Below are positions 32,976 through 40,380 of a DNA stretch of 45,902 nucleotides, in pieces. A program made the translations under genes and the position numbers. The notes beneath the pieces are model-generated. The model saw only the letters and a list, made by a program, of their open reading frames with translations, was not told where the DNA came from and did not search any database. Origin of the DNA: JALYUA01 sp038229875 (GTDB lineage: Bacteria > Acidobacteriota > Thermoanaerobaculia > UBA5066 > Gp7-AA6). Within the stretch, counting starts at the first letter, position 1; each line of letters opens with the position of its first letter. Location: NCBI GenBank assembly GCA_038229875.1, contig JBBROA010000018.1, forward strand, positions 1-45,902, in the 5' to 3' direction.

Positions 32976-33620
32976 ATGCCGAAGCAGAAAGATCTCAAGC
33001 GTCTCATCCGCACCCGCATGAAGAAGACCGGCGAGGCCTACACGGCCGCGCGGCTTCACCTGGTAAAGAAAGATTCCTTCCCCGATTACGGCGCGCTCGC
33101 GGGTCTGAGCGACGCGTCGGTCACCAAAGCGACCGGCCGCTCGTGGGCCCGGTGGCTGACGGTCCTCGACCGGGCCGGATCCGCGGAAAAAGCCCATCCG
33201 GAAATCGCCCGATACGTGAAGTCGCTCGGAACGGCTCCCTGGTGGACGCAGATGGTGACCGTGGGCTACGAGCGCATCCGGGGCTTACGGGAAAAGGGAC
33301 AGCGCCGCGGCGGCGCGCACCAGGCGAGCAAGAGCCGGACTTTCAGCGTCCCCGTCGCCACGCTCTTCGAAGCCTTCGTGAACGCGCGTCAGCGAAAGAA
33401 GTGGCTGCCCGTTAAAATCGCGGTCCGTTCAACCACCCCTCCGAAGCGAATGCGAGTCACCTGGGAAGACGACACGATCGTCGTTTTCGAGTTCATGTCC
33501 AAAGGAGCCACAAAGAGCGCCGTGGCCGCGGGTCACCTGAAGCTCCCGGACAAGTCCGCCGCGGAAGCGATGAAGAAGGCGTGGAGCGGATACTTCGACC
33601 GTCTCGCCGATTTTCTCTGA
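32976..33620 (+). CDS. DUF4287 plus SRPBCC-domain protein
   Basis: 214 residues with a GGAG ribosome-binding site. Residues 1-100 hold the DUF4287-type segment (LKRLIRTRMKKTGEAYTAAR, TGRSWARWLTVLDRAGS, HPEIARYVKSLGTAPWWTQM, VTVGYERIRGLREKG). Residues about 115-214 form an AHSA1/SRPBCC-like domain (RTFSVPVATLFEAFVNARQR, then KWLP, DTIVVFEFMSKGATKSAVAA, AMKKAWSGYFDRLADF). The Met/Trp-lined pocket of such domains binds hydrophobic ligands; the role is unknown. The stop codon and everything after it lie inside a REPIN-like repeat remnant that starts at 33617. Confidence 0.82.
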   Translation: MPKQKDLKRLIRTRMKKTGEAYTAARLHLVKKDSFPDYGALAGLSDASVTKATGRSWARWLTVLDRAGSAEKAHPEIARYVKSLGTAPWWTQMVTVGYERIRGLREKGQRRGGAHQASKSRTFSVPVATLFEAFVNARQRKKWLPVKIAVRSTTPPKRMRVTWEDDTIVVFEFMSKGATKSAVAAGHLKLPDKSAAEAMKKAWSGYFDRLADFL

Positions 33621-33680
33621 TTTCGGGTATCGGCGGCGAAAGAAATCACAGAATCAGCATCGACCGCATTTTTGAACGCG
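33617..33680. repeat. REPIN-like element, degenerate copy
   Basis: CTGATTTCGGGTATCGGCGG, then CGAAAGAAATCACAGAATCAG and a decayed tail. This aligns base by base with 34291-34352 but lacks the outer GGGGTC end. Its first TGA is the stop codon of the preceding gene. Confidence 0.65.
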
Positions 33681-33751
33681 AGACTGCGAGAAACGGCGCG
33701 GCCGCCTCGACGCGAGAGGCGGCACGCGCACCGCGAAGACACGAAGCGGAG

Positions 33752-34213
33752 TTACTGCTTGTCGTAGACCGCGGTAGACGTCACCTTCTTGCCGGCAGCA
33801 TCGGTCGTGGTATTCGTCACCGTCCGGGACTTTCCATCGGCCGCGACTGCGATCCGTCCGGTGGTCGTGGTCTTGCCACCCTTCTTGACCGTCAGTTCCA
33901 TCGTGCGGTCATCGACCTTCTTGTACGCGCGCATGTCGGAGTTGGGGTCGCCTGTGACGGCGTAATCCTTGCCGTCGAATTTTCCAGTCCACTCGTTGTG
34001 CGCTGCTGTCCCGTCGGCGAGCACGCCATCGACCGTCACCTTGACGCTTTCACCCGCGGCCTCATAAACCACGCTGTTGTTCCTCGCCGGCCCGCTTATC
34101 TTCGACTTCGCCTCGTTCAACTTCCATGCGCCCATGTTCGAGTCCGCCGCGAGGCAGACGGCCACACCCACGCAAAGTCCCGCCAGAGTCGCCAGAATGG
34201 TCTTCCGGTTCAT
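33752..34213 (-). CDS. Small exported lipocalin-like protein
   Basis: 153 residues; the ATG at 34213 is preceded by AGGAGGA. Signal peptide MNRKTILATLAGLCVGVAVC with LAAD at the cleavage site. The mature part is a repeated beta-strand protein: MGAWKLNEAKSKISGPARNN, VKVTVDGVLADGTAAHNEWTG, FDGKDYAVTGDPNSDM, RTMELTVKKGGKTTTTGRI, SRTVTNTTTD. GxWKLNxAKSK at the start followed by antiparallel strands is common in small exported proteins of soil bacteria and suggests a lipocalin-like barrel. There is no known function, and ligand binding is only an inference. Confidence 0.75.
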   Translation of the reverse strand: MNRKTILATLAGLCVGVAVCLAADSNMGAWKLNEAKSKISGPARNNSVVYEAAGESVKVTVDGVLADGTAAHNEWTGKFDGKDYAVTGDPNSDMRAYKKVDDRTMELTVKKGGKTTTTGRIAVAADGKSRTVTNTTTDAAGKKVTSTAVYDKQ

Positions 34214-34272
34214 GAGTCCTCCTGTTGTTTGTGCCGTCGGGAAATAGTCGGCGCATCTTAGCTCACGACCAC

Positions 34273-34342
34273 GGGGTCCGTCCTGAAATCCTGATTTCGG
34301 ATACCGGCCGGCGAAAGAAATCAGAGAATCAGGACTGATCCC
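34273..34342. repeat. REPIN-like element with inverted ends
   Basis: 70 bases. The left end GGGGTCCGTCCTGAAATCCT and the reverse complement of the right end (GGGATCAGTCCTGATTCTCT) match at most positions, and both continue into GATTTC. The centre is a short GC-rich loop (GGATACCGGCCGGCG). It lies between the lipocalin-like and cupin genes. Confidence 0.75.
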
Positions 34343-34393
34343 GTTTTCGGACCCTGATTGAAGCGCTCCAACGAACCCGGGAGAGTCGTCCGG

Positions 34394-34924
34394 CTACTTC
34401 TTCCCCGCCGCCTTCGGCGCGTCAACGGGCTTGAAATCGAACTTGCCGGTGCTCTGCGAGAAAATGACGCATTCCGACGCCTTGTCGCAGGCTGTCGTGT
34501 GCTTGTAGTTACCGCCGGGCTGCATCAGGTACGAACCGGGTCCGAGACGGAATTCGGGCTTTCCTTCCGCGGCCTGCACGAAGGTGCCGGATACGATCAC
34601 CATCTTGAAGTCGTTCGTGTGCGTGTGGAGGGGAGCGGCCCATCCGCCCGGAAATTTAATGAATGCGCCAAACGCACCCGTCGCATGATTTCCCCACACG
34701 TCGGCGACCTTCACTCCCGGCGCGCCCTTCGGATCGAGGTCGGTCCATTTCATGTCCGCAGCCGGCATCGTGACGAGGCGGCTCGCTGCCCCCTTCGAAG
34801 CACTCATCGATCGGGCGTCCGTCTTCGGTTTTGCGTCCATCTTCGCCTCAGCCGGCGCCTGCGCCAGGGCTCCCACCGCCATCAGGAACGAAGCCGCGCC
34901 CGCCAGCAAATGTCTGGTACTCAT
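34394..34924 (-). CDS. Exported cupin (DUF4437-like)
   Basis: 176 residues; AAAGGAGAG precedes the ATG at 34924. After the signal peptide (LLAGAASFLMAVGALAQA) comes a Lys/Ala/Met linker, then a single cupin barrel. Motif 1 is PLHTHTNDFKMVIVSGTF, with His residues as metal ligands; motif 2 is LGPGSYLMQPGGNYKHTTAC. This matches exported DUF4437 cupins, presumed metal-binding with unknown substrate. The Cys pair in TTACDKASECV could form a disulfide. The C-terminus is Lys/Ala-rich. Confidence 0.82.
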   Translation of the reverse strand: MSTRHLLAGAASFLMAVGALAQAPAEAKMDAKPKTDARSMSASKGAASRLVTMPAADMKWTDLDPKGAPGVKVADVWGNHATGAFGAFIKFPGGWAAPLHTHTNDFKMVIVSGTFVQAAEGKPEFRLGPGSYLMQPGGNYKHTTACDKASECVIFSQSTGKFDFKPVDAPKAAGKK

Positions 34925-35022
34925 GGTGTCTCTCCTTTTTGAGAATTCCTGGGCGGCAGGTTATCAGGCCGTCCCGGATTGGTATTCTAGCGAGGCTGAC
35001 GAGATCACCGGAAGGACCCGAC

Positions 35023-35604
35023 ATGACAAACGAATTCATCGGAACCTACGACCTGCCCGCCGACGCCGGCGCCCGTGAGCACGCGCTCGCGAGCCTCGGC
35101 GACCTTCTCAAGACCCCGCTCACGATGGACAAGTTGAACGGGTGGGCTTCGGAGGCCGTCGGAGTTCGCAGCCCCTTCCTGCAGGACCGCGTGTTCGGAA
35201 AGATCCGATGGAAGAAGTCCGTCGGACGCTCGCTCGGGCCGACGCTCTCGAGCGGATTCCGCGCGGAGAACTGGTTTCACTATCTGAATTGGGCCGTGGG
35301 ACCGAACGGAATTCCCGTAGACATCGGCAAATGGGTGCAGGCGCCGGAGCCGACGTTCTGGGACATGCCCGACGACGGAGACTTCTTCCAGGTCGGCTAC
35401 TCGTTCTCGGGAGTCCGGCCTTGGGTCAATGCGCTGCTGCTCGACTTCGCCCATCACCAGCCGTGGGACTCACCCCTCACGGCGCGCGTGCGGAGCGGCT
35501 ACCGCCTCATCGTTCCGCAGGAGCAGGACTTTTACTTCGGCGCCGCGCAGTACGGCGTGCTGGCCGACGCGACGGTCGAGGAAGCGCCGATCCGCCGCTT
35601 CTGA
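35023..35604 (+). CDS. Hypothetical protein
   Basis: 193 residues; GGAAGGA precedes the ATG. No signal peptide, so probably cytoplasmic. Visible features: an N-terminal helical segment (GAREHALASLGDLLKTPLTM), an aromatic core (ENWFHYLNWAVGPNG), acidic residues near PTFWDMPDDGDFFQVGYSF, and a basic-aromatic end (GYRLIVPQEQDFYFGAAQYG). I do not recognise the family. The spacing of Trp, Tyr and Gly suggests a compact beta-rich fold. It stands alone between the divergent cupin gene and the gene at 35666. Confidence 0.65.
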   Translation: MTNEFIGTYDLPADAGAREHALASLGDLLKTPLTMDKLNGWASEAVGVRSPFLQDRVFGKIRWKKSVGRSLGPTLSSGFRAENWFHYLNWAVGPNGIPVDIGKWVQAPEPTFWDMPDDGDFFQVGYSFSGVRPWVNALLLDFAHHQPWDSPLTARVRSGYRLIVPQEQDFYFGAAQYGVLADATVEEAPIRRF

Positions 35605-35653
35605 GACGCCGGGCCTCCGAGCGCCCCACACACCATCTGACCACGGGCTGCGG

Positions 35654-35659
35654 CACAAT
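35654..35659 (+). promoter_or_regulatory. -10-like hexamer for a leaderless transcript
   Basis: CACAAT, one base off the TAnnnT pattern, is exactly six bases before the ATG at 35666; no ribosome-binding site lies between. Confidence 0.35.
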
Positions 35660-35665
35660 CCACCC

Positions 35666-36010
35666 ATGAAGGAAACCGGAGGGGACCCGCCCGACTCTGG
35701 CGTGCGTCACATCTCCGATCACCCGCTCGCGCGTCATCGGAAAGCCGGTCCCCAAACTCGTGTGACGGCCGACGAGGCGCTCGAAACCGCTCGACCCCAT
35801 TTCCCGGATATTGGTTGGTGGCTCAGTGTCCGCCCTGGAGAGGAGTATCGCGACAGGCTGAGCGACAGCCCGCCACCCGTTCCTCTGGAGGAGGTCTGGG
35901 TCGTCCGCGGGGGTATGGAATCCATGCTCGACGGGACTGCCGTGGTCGTCGGTGTTTCCAAGCGGACCGGGGAAGTTCTCTTCCACTCCAGCTTTCCTGA
36001 GGGGGGCTGA
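35666..36010 (+). CDS. Small hypothetical protein
   Basis: 114 residues, no signal peptide. The N-terminal 35 residues are polar and probably disordered. The rest reads TADEALETARPHFPDIGWWL, then VPLEEVWVVRGGMESMLDGT, AVVVGVSKRTGEVLFHSSFP. The last part (WVV...DGTAVVVGV...TGEV) resembles the strand pair and DxxTGEV end of PepSY-like modules, but the match is weak. The frame is chosen because it starts six bases after a -10-like box and ends in a protein-like beta pattern; the overlapping frame 35507-36964 on the other strand is not protein-like. The function is unknown. Confidence 0.55.
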   Translation: MKETGGDPPDSGVRHISDHPLARHRKAGPQTRVTADEALETARPHFPDIGWWLSVRPGEEYRDRLSDSPPPVPLEEVWVVRGGMESMLDGTAVVVGVSKRTGEVLFHSSFPEGG

Positions 36011-36097
36011 CCGATCGGTGCAGGCCCCCCGCGATCCCTTGAAGAAACGGCGCCGCCCACTTCGGATGCCAGACGTCGGTTCCTGGGGAGAGGATAA

Positions 36098-36166
36098 GGG
36101 GTGAGTCCTGATTTCCTGATCCCGCGCTCGATCGCACGGCGAAATCAAACAATCGGGACTGACCCC
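36098..36166. repeat. REPIN-like element with inverted ends
   Basis: 69 bases. Left end GGGGTGAGTCCTGATTTCCT; reverse complement of the right end GGGGTCAGTCCCGATTGTTT. Size and ends match the copy at 34273-34342. It sits between the small gene at 35666 and the SGNH lipoprotein gene. Confidence 0.75.
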
Positions 36167-36202
36167 AGACCCGCGAGCGCTCTCGTCGAGGTCAACGTCA
36201 TC

Positions 36203-36208
36203 TAATGT
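36203..36208 (+). promoter_or_regulatory. -10-like hexamer for a leaderless transcript
   Basis: TAATGT lies exactly six bases before the ATG at 36215, with no ribosome-binding site between. Confidence 0.45.
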
Positions 36209-36214
36209 AGCCCG

Positions 36215-37012
36215 ATGCCGACAGCTCCCTCCTCTCGCACTCCAGCGGCGGCCCGCGCCCTTCCGATTCTGGCCGTTGCTCTCCTCGGCTGCCACACGTC
36301 CCGCCCGGCGCCCCTGACCGCGCCAAGGCACGACGCTTCGACGACTCTCGGATCGGGGCCTCCGCTCTTCTACCTCGTCCTCGGTGACAGTACGGCGGCG
36401 GGGGTGGGAGCGGACTACGAGGAGGGCATCGCCCTCGGGACCGCGCGCCATCTCGCGCGGAGCCGCCGCGTCGAAGTCGCGAACCTGGCGGTCTCCGGCG
36501 CCAGGTTCCGCGACGTTCTCTCCGACCAGCTCCCGCGCGCGCGCGGCATCAAGCCCGACCTCGTGCTTCTCGACGTCGGAGCGAACGACGTCACGCATCT
36601 GACTTCGTCCAGATCCGCCGGCCGCGACCTCGAAGAAATTCTCCGATCGCTCCTCGCGGCAAATTGCGAGGCTCGGATCGTGGTTACGGGCTCTCCCGAT
36701 ATGGGCAGCCCTCCGCGAATTCCGTTCTTCCTGCGGGGGATCGCTGCCCTGAAGGCCCGCGGAATCAACCGCATCGCGCGACGCGCGGTGGCCGCGCACG
36801 AGCTCACGTTCGCTCCGATCGCGGACCGGACCGGACCCGCCTTCCGCCGTGACCGGACGCTGTTCGCTTCGGACGGCTTCCATCCGAACGCGCGGGGCTA
36901 CGCTCTCTGGACCGCGGTGCTCGAGGAGGCGCTCGACATTGCTCTCGCGACTCAGCCGGGCCATTGCGGGGCTCCGGCCGCGCCACGCGCAGCCAGCCGC
37001 GGCGGTCCATGA
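36215..37012 (+). CDS. SGNH/GDSL hydrolase lipoprotein
   Basis: 265 residues. Lipobox LLGC with Cys26 after a hydrophobic stretch predicts a lipid-anchored periplasmic or outer-membrane protein. The SGNH blocks are: LGDSTAAG with Ser59, then LAVSGARF, GANDVTHL with Asn124, and SDGFHPNARGYA with Asp220 and His223. This is a lysophospholipase/tesA-like esterase fold; the substrate could be an acyl lipid or acetylated sugar. It is unrelated in detail to the propeller-SGNH protein at 18010-19680. The leader is probably absent (see the promoter at 36203). Confidence 0.87.
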   Translation: MPTAPSSRTPAAARALPILAVALLGCHTSRPAPLTAPRHDASTTLGSGPPLFYLVLGDSTAAGVGADYEEGIALGTARHLARSRRVEVANLAVSGARFRDVLSDQLPRARGIKPDLVLLDVGANDVTHLTSSRSAGRDLEEILRSLLAANCEARIVVTGSPDMGSPPRIPFFLRGIAALKARGINRIARRAVAAHELTFAPIADRTGPAFRRDRTLFASDGFHPNARGYALWTAVLEEALDIALATQPGHCGAPAAPRAASRGGP

Positions 37013-37090
37013 CTTGAGAGATCAGCCGGACGGTGTCATGGTCGAATCATTCGAAGGCCATCGAACGAGATGGCGACTTGGGGGTCCGGC

Positions 37091-37756
37091 ATGAAACGGC
37101 GCGAGTTCCTTTCTGGTCTGGTGCTCCTGACCGGCGCGAGGCTGTTGCCGGGCATGAAGAGCGAGACAACCGCCGCGCCTGGCAACCCGACCTGCCGGCC
37201 CGATGGCTCCGGGATGGAGATCTGTGAAGCGGCCGCCTGCACCTTCCTCGCCTCGGTCGCGCCAAACGCGCAGGAAGAATCCAACTGGTGCTGGGCCGCG
37301 TGCCTGGAAATGTCTTTCTCGTGTCTGGGCAATCGCGTGACTCAACTGGACATCGTCAAGGCGACGTGGGGAGACATCCGAAACGCGCCCGCCTCGCCCG
37401 CCGACATCGTCAAGACGGTCAATCGGGAATACGTCAACAACATGGGCGGCCGATTCCGGCCGAAGGCGCAACTCCTCGACCGGACCTTCACGATCTTCAC
37501 GAACATGGGCGCGCTGGCGGCGACCTTCGAGCATGTCGCCGCCGGCAAACCCGCGATCGTCGGCACGCTGAACCCGGACGGAACAGGCCACGCGACGATG
37601 CTGACCCACCTGACCGTGCGTCGGCCCGTGGCGCGGGGCGCGCTCCCGGAGCTGCATTCGGCCCGCGTCTACGACCCGTGGTTGAAGGGCGGGAGCCGGG
37701 TCTTCACTCAGGAGGATTGGAACCGGTCTCCGTACATCATCCTGATCGACCTCTGA
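37091..37756 (+). CDS. Tat-exported papain-like cysteine peptidase
   Basis: 221 residues from the ATG at 37091; a second ATG at 37070 is in frame. The N-terminus, MKRREFLSGLVLLTGARLLP, has a twin-arginine motif (RREFL). The mature domain fits the papain-like PF12385/C39-like group: NWCWAACLEM with candidate catalytic Cys67, GHATMLTHLTV with His167, and VYDPW with Asp195 completing the triad. Extra cysteines (35, 45, 50, 71, 78) could form disulfides after folding in the cytoplasm. Proteins of this type include predicted bacteriocin-type or self-processing peptidases; the target is unknown. The HAD gene follows after 14 bases, so co-transcription is likely. Confidence 0.75.
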   Translation: MKRREFLSGLVLLTGARLLPGMKSETTAAPGNPTCRPDGSGMEICEAAACTFLASVAPNAQEESNWCWAACLEMSFSCLGNRVTQLDIVKATWGDIRNAPASPADIVKTVNREYVNNMGGRFRPKAQLLDRTFTIFTNMGALAATFEHVAAGKPAIVGTLNPDGTGHATMLTHLTVRRPVARGALPELHSARVYDPWLKGGSRVFTQEDWNRSPYIILIDL

Positions 37757-37770
37757 TTGCAATTCCTCGA

Positions 37771-38436
37771 ATGGGCAATTACGACCTCGTCGCGTTCGAC
37801 CTTTACGGGACGCTGCTCGACATAGCCGGGCTCGCGGATGGGATGCGCCCGTTCACCGGCGAACGGTCGGAGGCGTTGCTCGCCCGATGGCGCCAGGCGC
37901 AGCTCGAACGGAGCTGGCGCCTGAATCGCGAGGGCCGCTACGAGCCCTGGGGCCGGGTCACCCTCGGAGCCCTGGAGGAGGTCGCTCCCGAGTTACCGGT
38001 GGAATCCCGCGAGAGAATGGCTCAACTCTGGCTGACGGTTCCCGCATTCGCGGACGCCCGAGCGACCCTCGAGGCGCTGAACTCCGCGGGCGTTCGCCGA
38101 GCCGTGCTCTCGAACGGGACCCGCCCGATGATTGCGGAGGCCCTCGAGACCGCGGGGCTCGAAGTCGAACGGATCCTCTCCGCCGCCGACGTCCGCGCTT
38201 ACAAGACGGACCCGCGCGTCTACGCCCTGCTGGACGCCGAGGCGGATCCGGCCCGCACGCTCTTCGTCAGCTCGAACGGCTGGGACGCCGACGGCGCGCG
38301 GCGCTCGGGCCGCACGGTCGCCTGGATCGATCGCGGGGGCGCCGCTCCCGAAACGCCGCCGAGCTTCCGCCTTGCATCTCTCCTCGACATCGTCGCCATC
38401 GTCCTGGAATCCGCTTCGACGAAAGAGTCAGGGTGA
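37771..38436 (+). CDS. HAD-superfamily hydrolase (haloacid dehalogenase type II-like)
   Basis: 221 residues from the ATG at 37771, 14 bases after the peptidase stop. HAD motifs: motif 1 AFDLYGTLLD with nucleophile Asp10, motif 2 AVLSNGT, motif 3 Lys in RAYKTDPRVY, motif 4 VSSNGWDADGA. The FDLYGTLLD/LSNG pattern and the cap region between them match L-2-haloacid dehalogenase-type enzymes, which hydrolyse C-halogen bonds. Such sequences are also used for phosphatases, so the substrate is uncertain. Full length. Confidence 0.85.
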   Translation: MGNYDLVAFDLYGTLLDIAGLADGMRPFTGERSEALLARWRQAQLERSWRLNREGRYEPWGRVTLGALEEVAPELPVESRERMAQLWLTVPAFADARATLEALNSAGVRRAVLSNGTRPMIAEALETAGLEVERILSAADVRAYKTDPRVYALLDAEADPARTLFVSSNGWDADGARRSGRTVAWIDRGGAAPETPPSFRLASLLDIVAIVLESASTKESG

Positions 38437-38482
38437 GCGCCAGCCAGTCTGGGTCCTCAGGGACGCAGATCAGGGCGTACCG

Positions 38483-39688
38483 CTACCGCGTGACGAATGC
38501 GTTTGCGAAAGAGCGGAGTACTCTTCGTTTTGGCCAGCCGAGCCCGTTTATGGCTCTTGCGAGCAGTGGAACGGCATACGGGATCGTGAGCGGCAAAGAG
38601 CCTCCGACGCGAAACGCCCTTCGCGCCAGGCGTGAAAATGACACCGAGTGTTCGTTGATCGGACGTCGAATGCGTTCATAGGGCCGGAGCCGATCGGCCG
38701 AGACAGATTCGGACCCAAGTGCGGCGTCCGCGATCTCGGCCAGCGAGAGCGCATCCCAGATCGAGGCATTCGCCCCTTGCCCTCCGGCGGGAGTCATGGG
38801 ATGTGCCGCGTCGCCGATCAGTGCGGCTCCGTCTGCGATATACGAGGCAGCGTGGCCGAACGGACGCTCGATGCGCCGGAAATCGCGGGGAAAGTCGAGG
38901 TTCTCGCGCAGTGCGCGGGCAACGGATGTCAGGCGCTCGAGCTCGCCCCAGAAGACGGCCGGGGTTTGTTGCAGGAAGCCTTTCGAGCGTTCGCGGGCCA
39001 CTGGAATGAGCAGGACACCTTCGCTCCCCGGCATAGGAAAGAATGCGGCCGCGGAGAGCCCTGTGGCGGATTTGCCGCGACGGATCCACACGCGGGAGCG
39101 GTTGGGCAAGAGGGGCCAGCGAGGGATCGCTGCCGTGACGAAAACAACCGGGAAATCCTCCAGCGTGATCGGAATGCCGAGTCGTGTCCGGACGACCGAG
39201 TTTCCTCCGTCGTCGCCGACGACGACGCGCGCCTGGAACGAGACGGGAACGGCGCCACTTTTTCCCTGGACACCGCAGACCCGGCCGTTTTCGTACAGCA
39301 GGTCTTCCACGGCCACACCGCGTTGGATCTCGACGTTTCCGGTAGCCACAGCGGCGTCGGTGATGATCTGGCGCGTCGCCGAAGGGTCCGTAGCCAGGGC
39401 CTCGACGCCAGCGGCAGTGAAGTCCTCGCGCGTGACCTGAAGCCACGGTTTCTCATCACCGATCTCGATCTCTTTTATCGTCACGCTGGCAGTGCGCCGA
39501 ATTGCTTCGCCGACGCCCAGGCTCTCGAGCCGATCGAGCGTCGCTCCCCACAGAACCTCCGGACGCGGGATCCGCAGGGGGACGGTCTCACGTTCCACAA
39601 CCGCAACGCGCCATCCGCGGCGCCCGAGCTCGAGCGCAAGCACCGCGCCGCCAATGCCCGCGCCCACAACGACGACGTCAAGACCCAC
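38483..39688 (-). CDS. FAD-dependent monooxygenase (UbiH/PHBH-like)
   Basis: 401 residues from GTG 39688. The dinucleotide motif is VVVVGAGIGGAVLALELGRR, followed by VVERETVPLRIPRPE. The FAD/NADPH-linking DG motif is VVGDDGGNSVVR, and the GD motif is ALIGDAAHPMTPAGGQGANA. The overall layout is the FAD_binding_3 family of aromatic-ring hydroxylases. The substrate is unknown. The C-terminal 60 residues are basic and hydrophobic (PLLARAINGLGWPKRRVLRS) and may touch the membrane. TACGCT is exactly six bases before the GTG on the minus strand, so the message is probably leaderless. Confidence 0.87.
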   Translation of the reverse strand: MGLDVVVVGAGIGGAVLALELGRRGWRVAVVERETVPLRIPRPEVLWGATLDRLESLGVGEAIRRTASVTIKEIEIGDEKPWLQVTREDFTAAGVEALATDPSATRQIITDAAVATGNVEIQRGVAVEDLLYENGRVCGVQGKSGAVPVSFQARVVVGDDGGNSVVRTRLGIPITLEDFPVVFVTAAIPRWPLLPNRSRVWIRRGKSATGLSAAAFFPMPGSEGVLLIPVARERSKGFLQQTPAVFWGELERLTSVARALRENLDFPRDFRRIERPFGHAASYIADGAALIGDAAHPMTPAGGQGANASIWDALSLAEIADAALGSESVSADRLRPYERIRRPINEHSVSFSRLARRAFRVGGSLPLTIPYAVPLLARAINGLGWPKRRVLRSFANAFVTR

Positions 39689-39694
39689 GAGTCG

Positions 39695-39700
39695 AGCGTA
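39695..39700 (-). promoter_or_regulatory. -10-like hexamer for a leaderless transcript
   Basis: On the minus strand TACGCT is exactly six bases before the GTG start at 39688; no ribosome-binding site lies between. Confidence 0.45.
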
Positions 39701-39841
39701 GCACCCGGCTCAGGCGAGGAGCGCGATGCTGTCGTCGCAGGACTGGTCTGTCAGCGTCTCGCGAAAAACGAACTGTGAAGATCGTTCGCTTGTGGGCACA
39801 GTAGCTTGGTCGGGCACGCCGCACGGAGCTTTGTCAGGTTC

Positions 39842-39893
39842 TGAAATCAGGATTTCTGGACTGGCCTCGATTCTCGCAGACCCCGATTCCCGC
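39842..39893. repeat. Degenerate REPIN-like remnant
   Basis: CTGAAATCAGGATTTCTGGA, then CTGGCCTCGATTCTCGCAGACCCC. It contains the CCTGATTTC-like core and a GACCCC end, but most of the inverted ends have decayed. Confidence 0.4.
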
Positions 39894-39894
39894 A

Positions 39895-40317
39895 CTATTT
39901 CTTTCGCACAACCTGGATGGACGTGATGTCCCTCACCTTCATTTCGGCGTCCGCGACCGACGGCCGCTGGACTTTCAGCCACAGTCTCGAGTCAGCCAGC
40001 CCCTTGGCGTTGTCGAGCACGAAAAAGCTCCACTTGACCCGGGTTCCGTCGGGAAGGGTCGTTCCCGGGGACACCGAAACCTCGCGTGCGTTCTGCTTGT
40101 AGAACGAAGACACCTTCTCGTACGCATCCGGGGTGACGAACACCTCGCTCTCGGTACCGGGCGGAAGGACCTCCTTGCCTTTGCGCATGGCATCGGCCGC
40201 CCAGGCGTCCGTTTTCGCTCCCGGATACACCTTGAATTCGGCGGCGGGGGCCGTCAGGGACACCAAAACGAATCCGCACACAGCTGCCGTTGAGAGTCTG
40301 CGAATACTTTGAGCCAT
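39895..40317 (-). CDS. Exported hypothetical protein
   Basis: 140 residues from the ATG at 40317, preceded by GAGGAG. Two upstream in-frame ATGs were rejected for lack of a ribosome-binding site. Signal peptide SIRRLSTAAVCGFVLVSLTA. The mature part has VYPGAKTDAWAADAMRKGK, VFVTPDAYEKVSSFYKQNAR, GTRVKWSFFVLDNAKGLADS and a terminal VRDITSIQVVRKK strand. The (P)GA..D, T.D..E.V..FY pattern is seen in small exported proteins linked to envelope functions, but no reaction is known. It starts 63 bases after the K4 stop in the same direction and could share its transcript. Confidence 0.7.
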   Translation of the reverse strand: MAQSIRRLSTAAVCGFVLVSLTAPAAEFKVYPGAKTDAWAADAMRKGKEVLPPGTESEVFVTPDAYEKVSSFYKQNAREVSVSPGTTLPDGTRVKWSFFVLDNAKGLADSRLWLKVQRPSVADAEMKVRDITSIQVVRKK

Positions 40318-40380
40318 CGAAGTTCTCCTCATCGAATAAAAAAGCACGGAGCTCGAGCAGGCCTGTTGCTTCTGGTTGAG

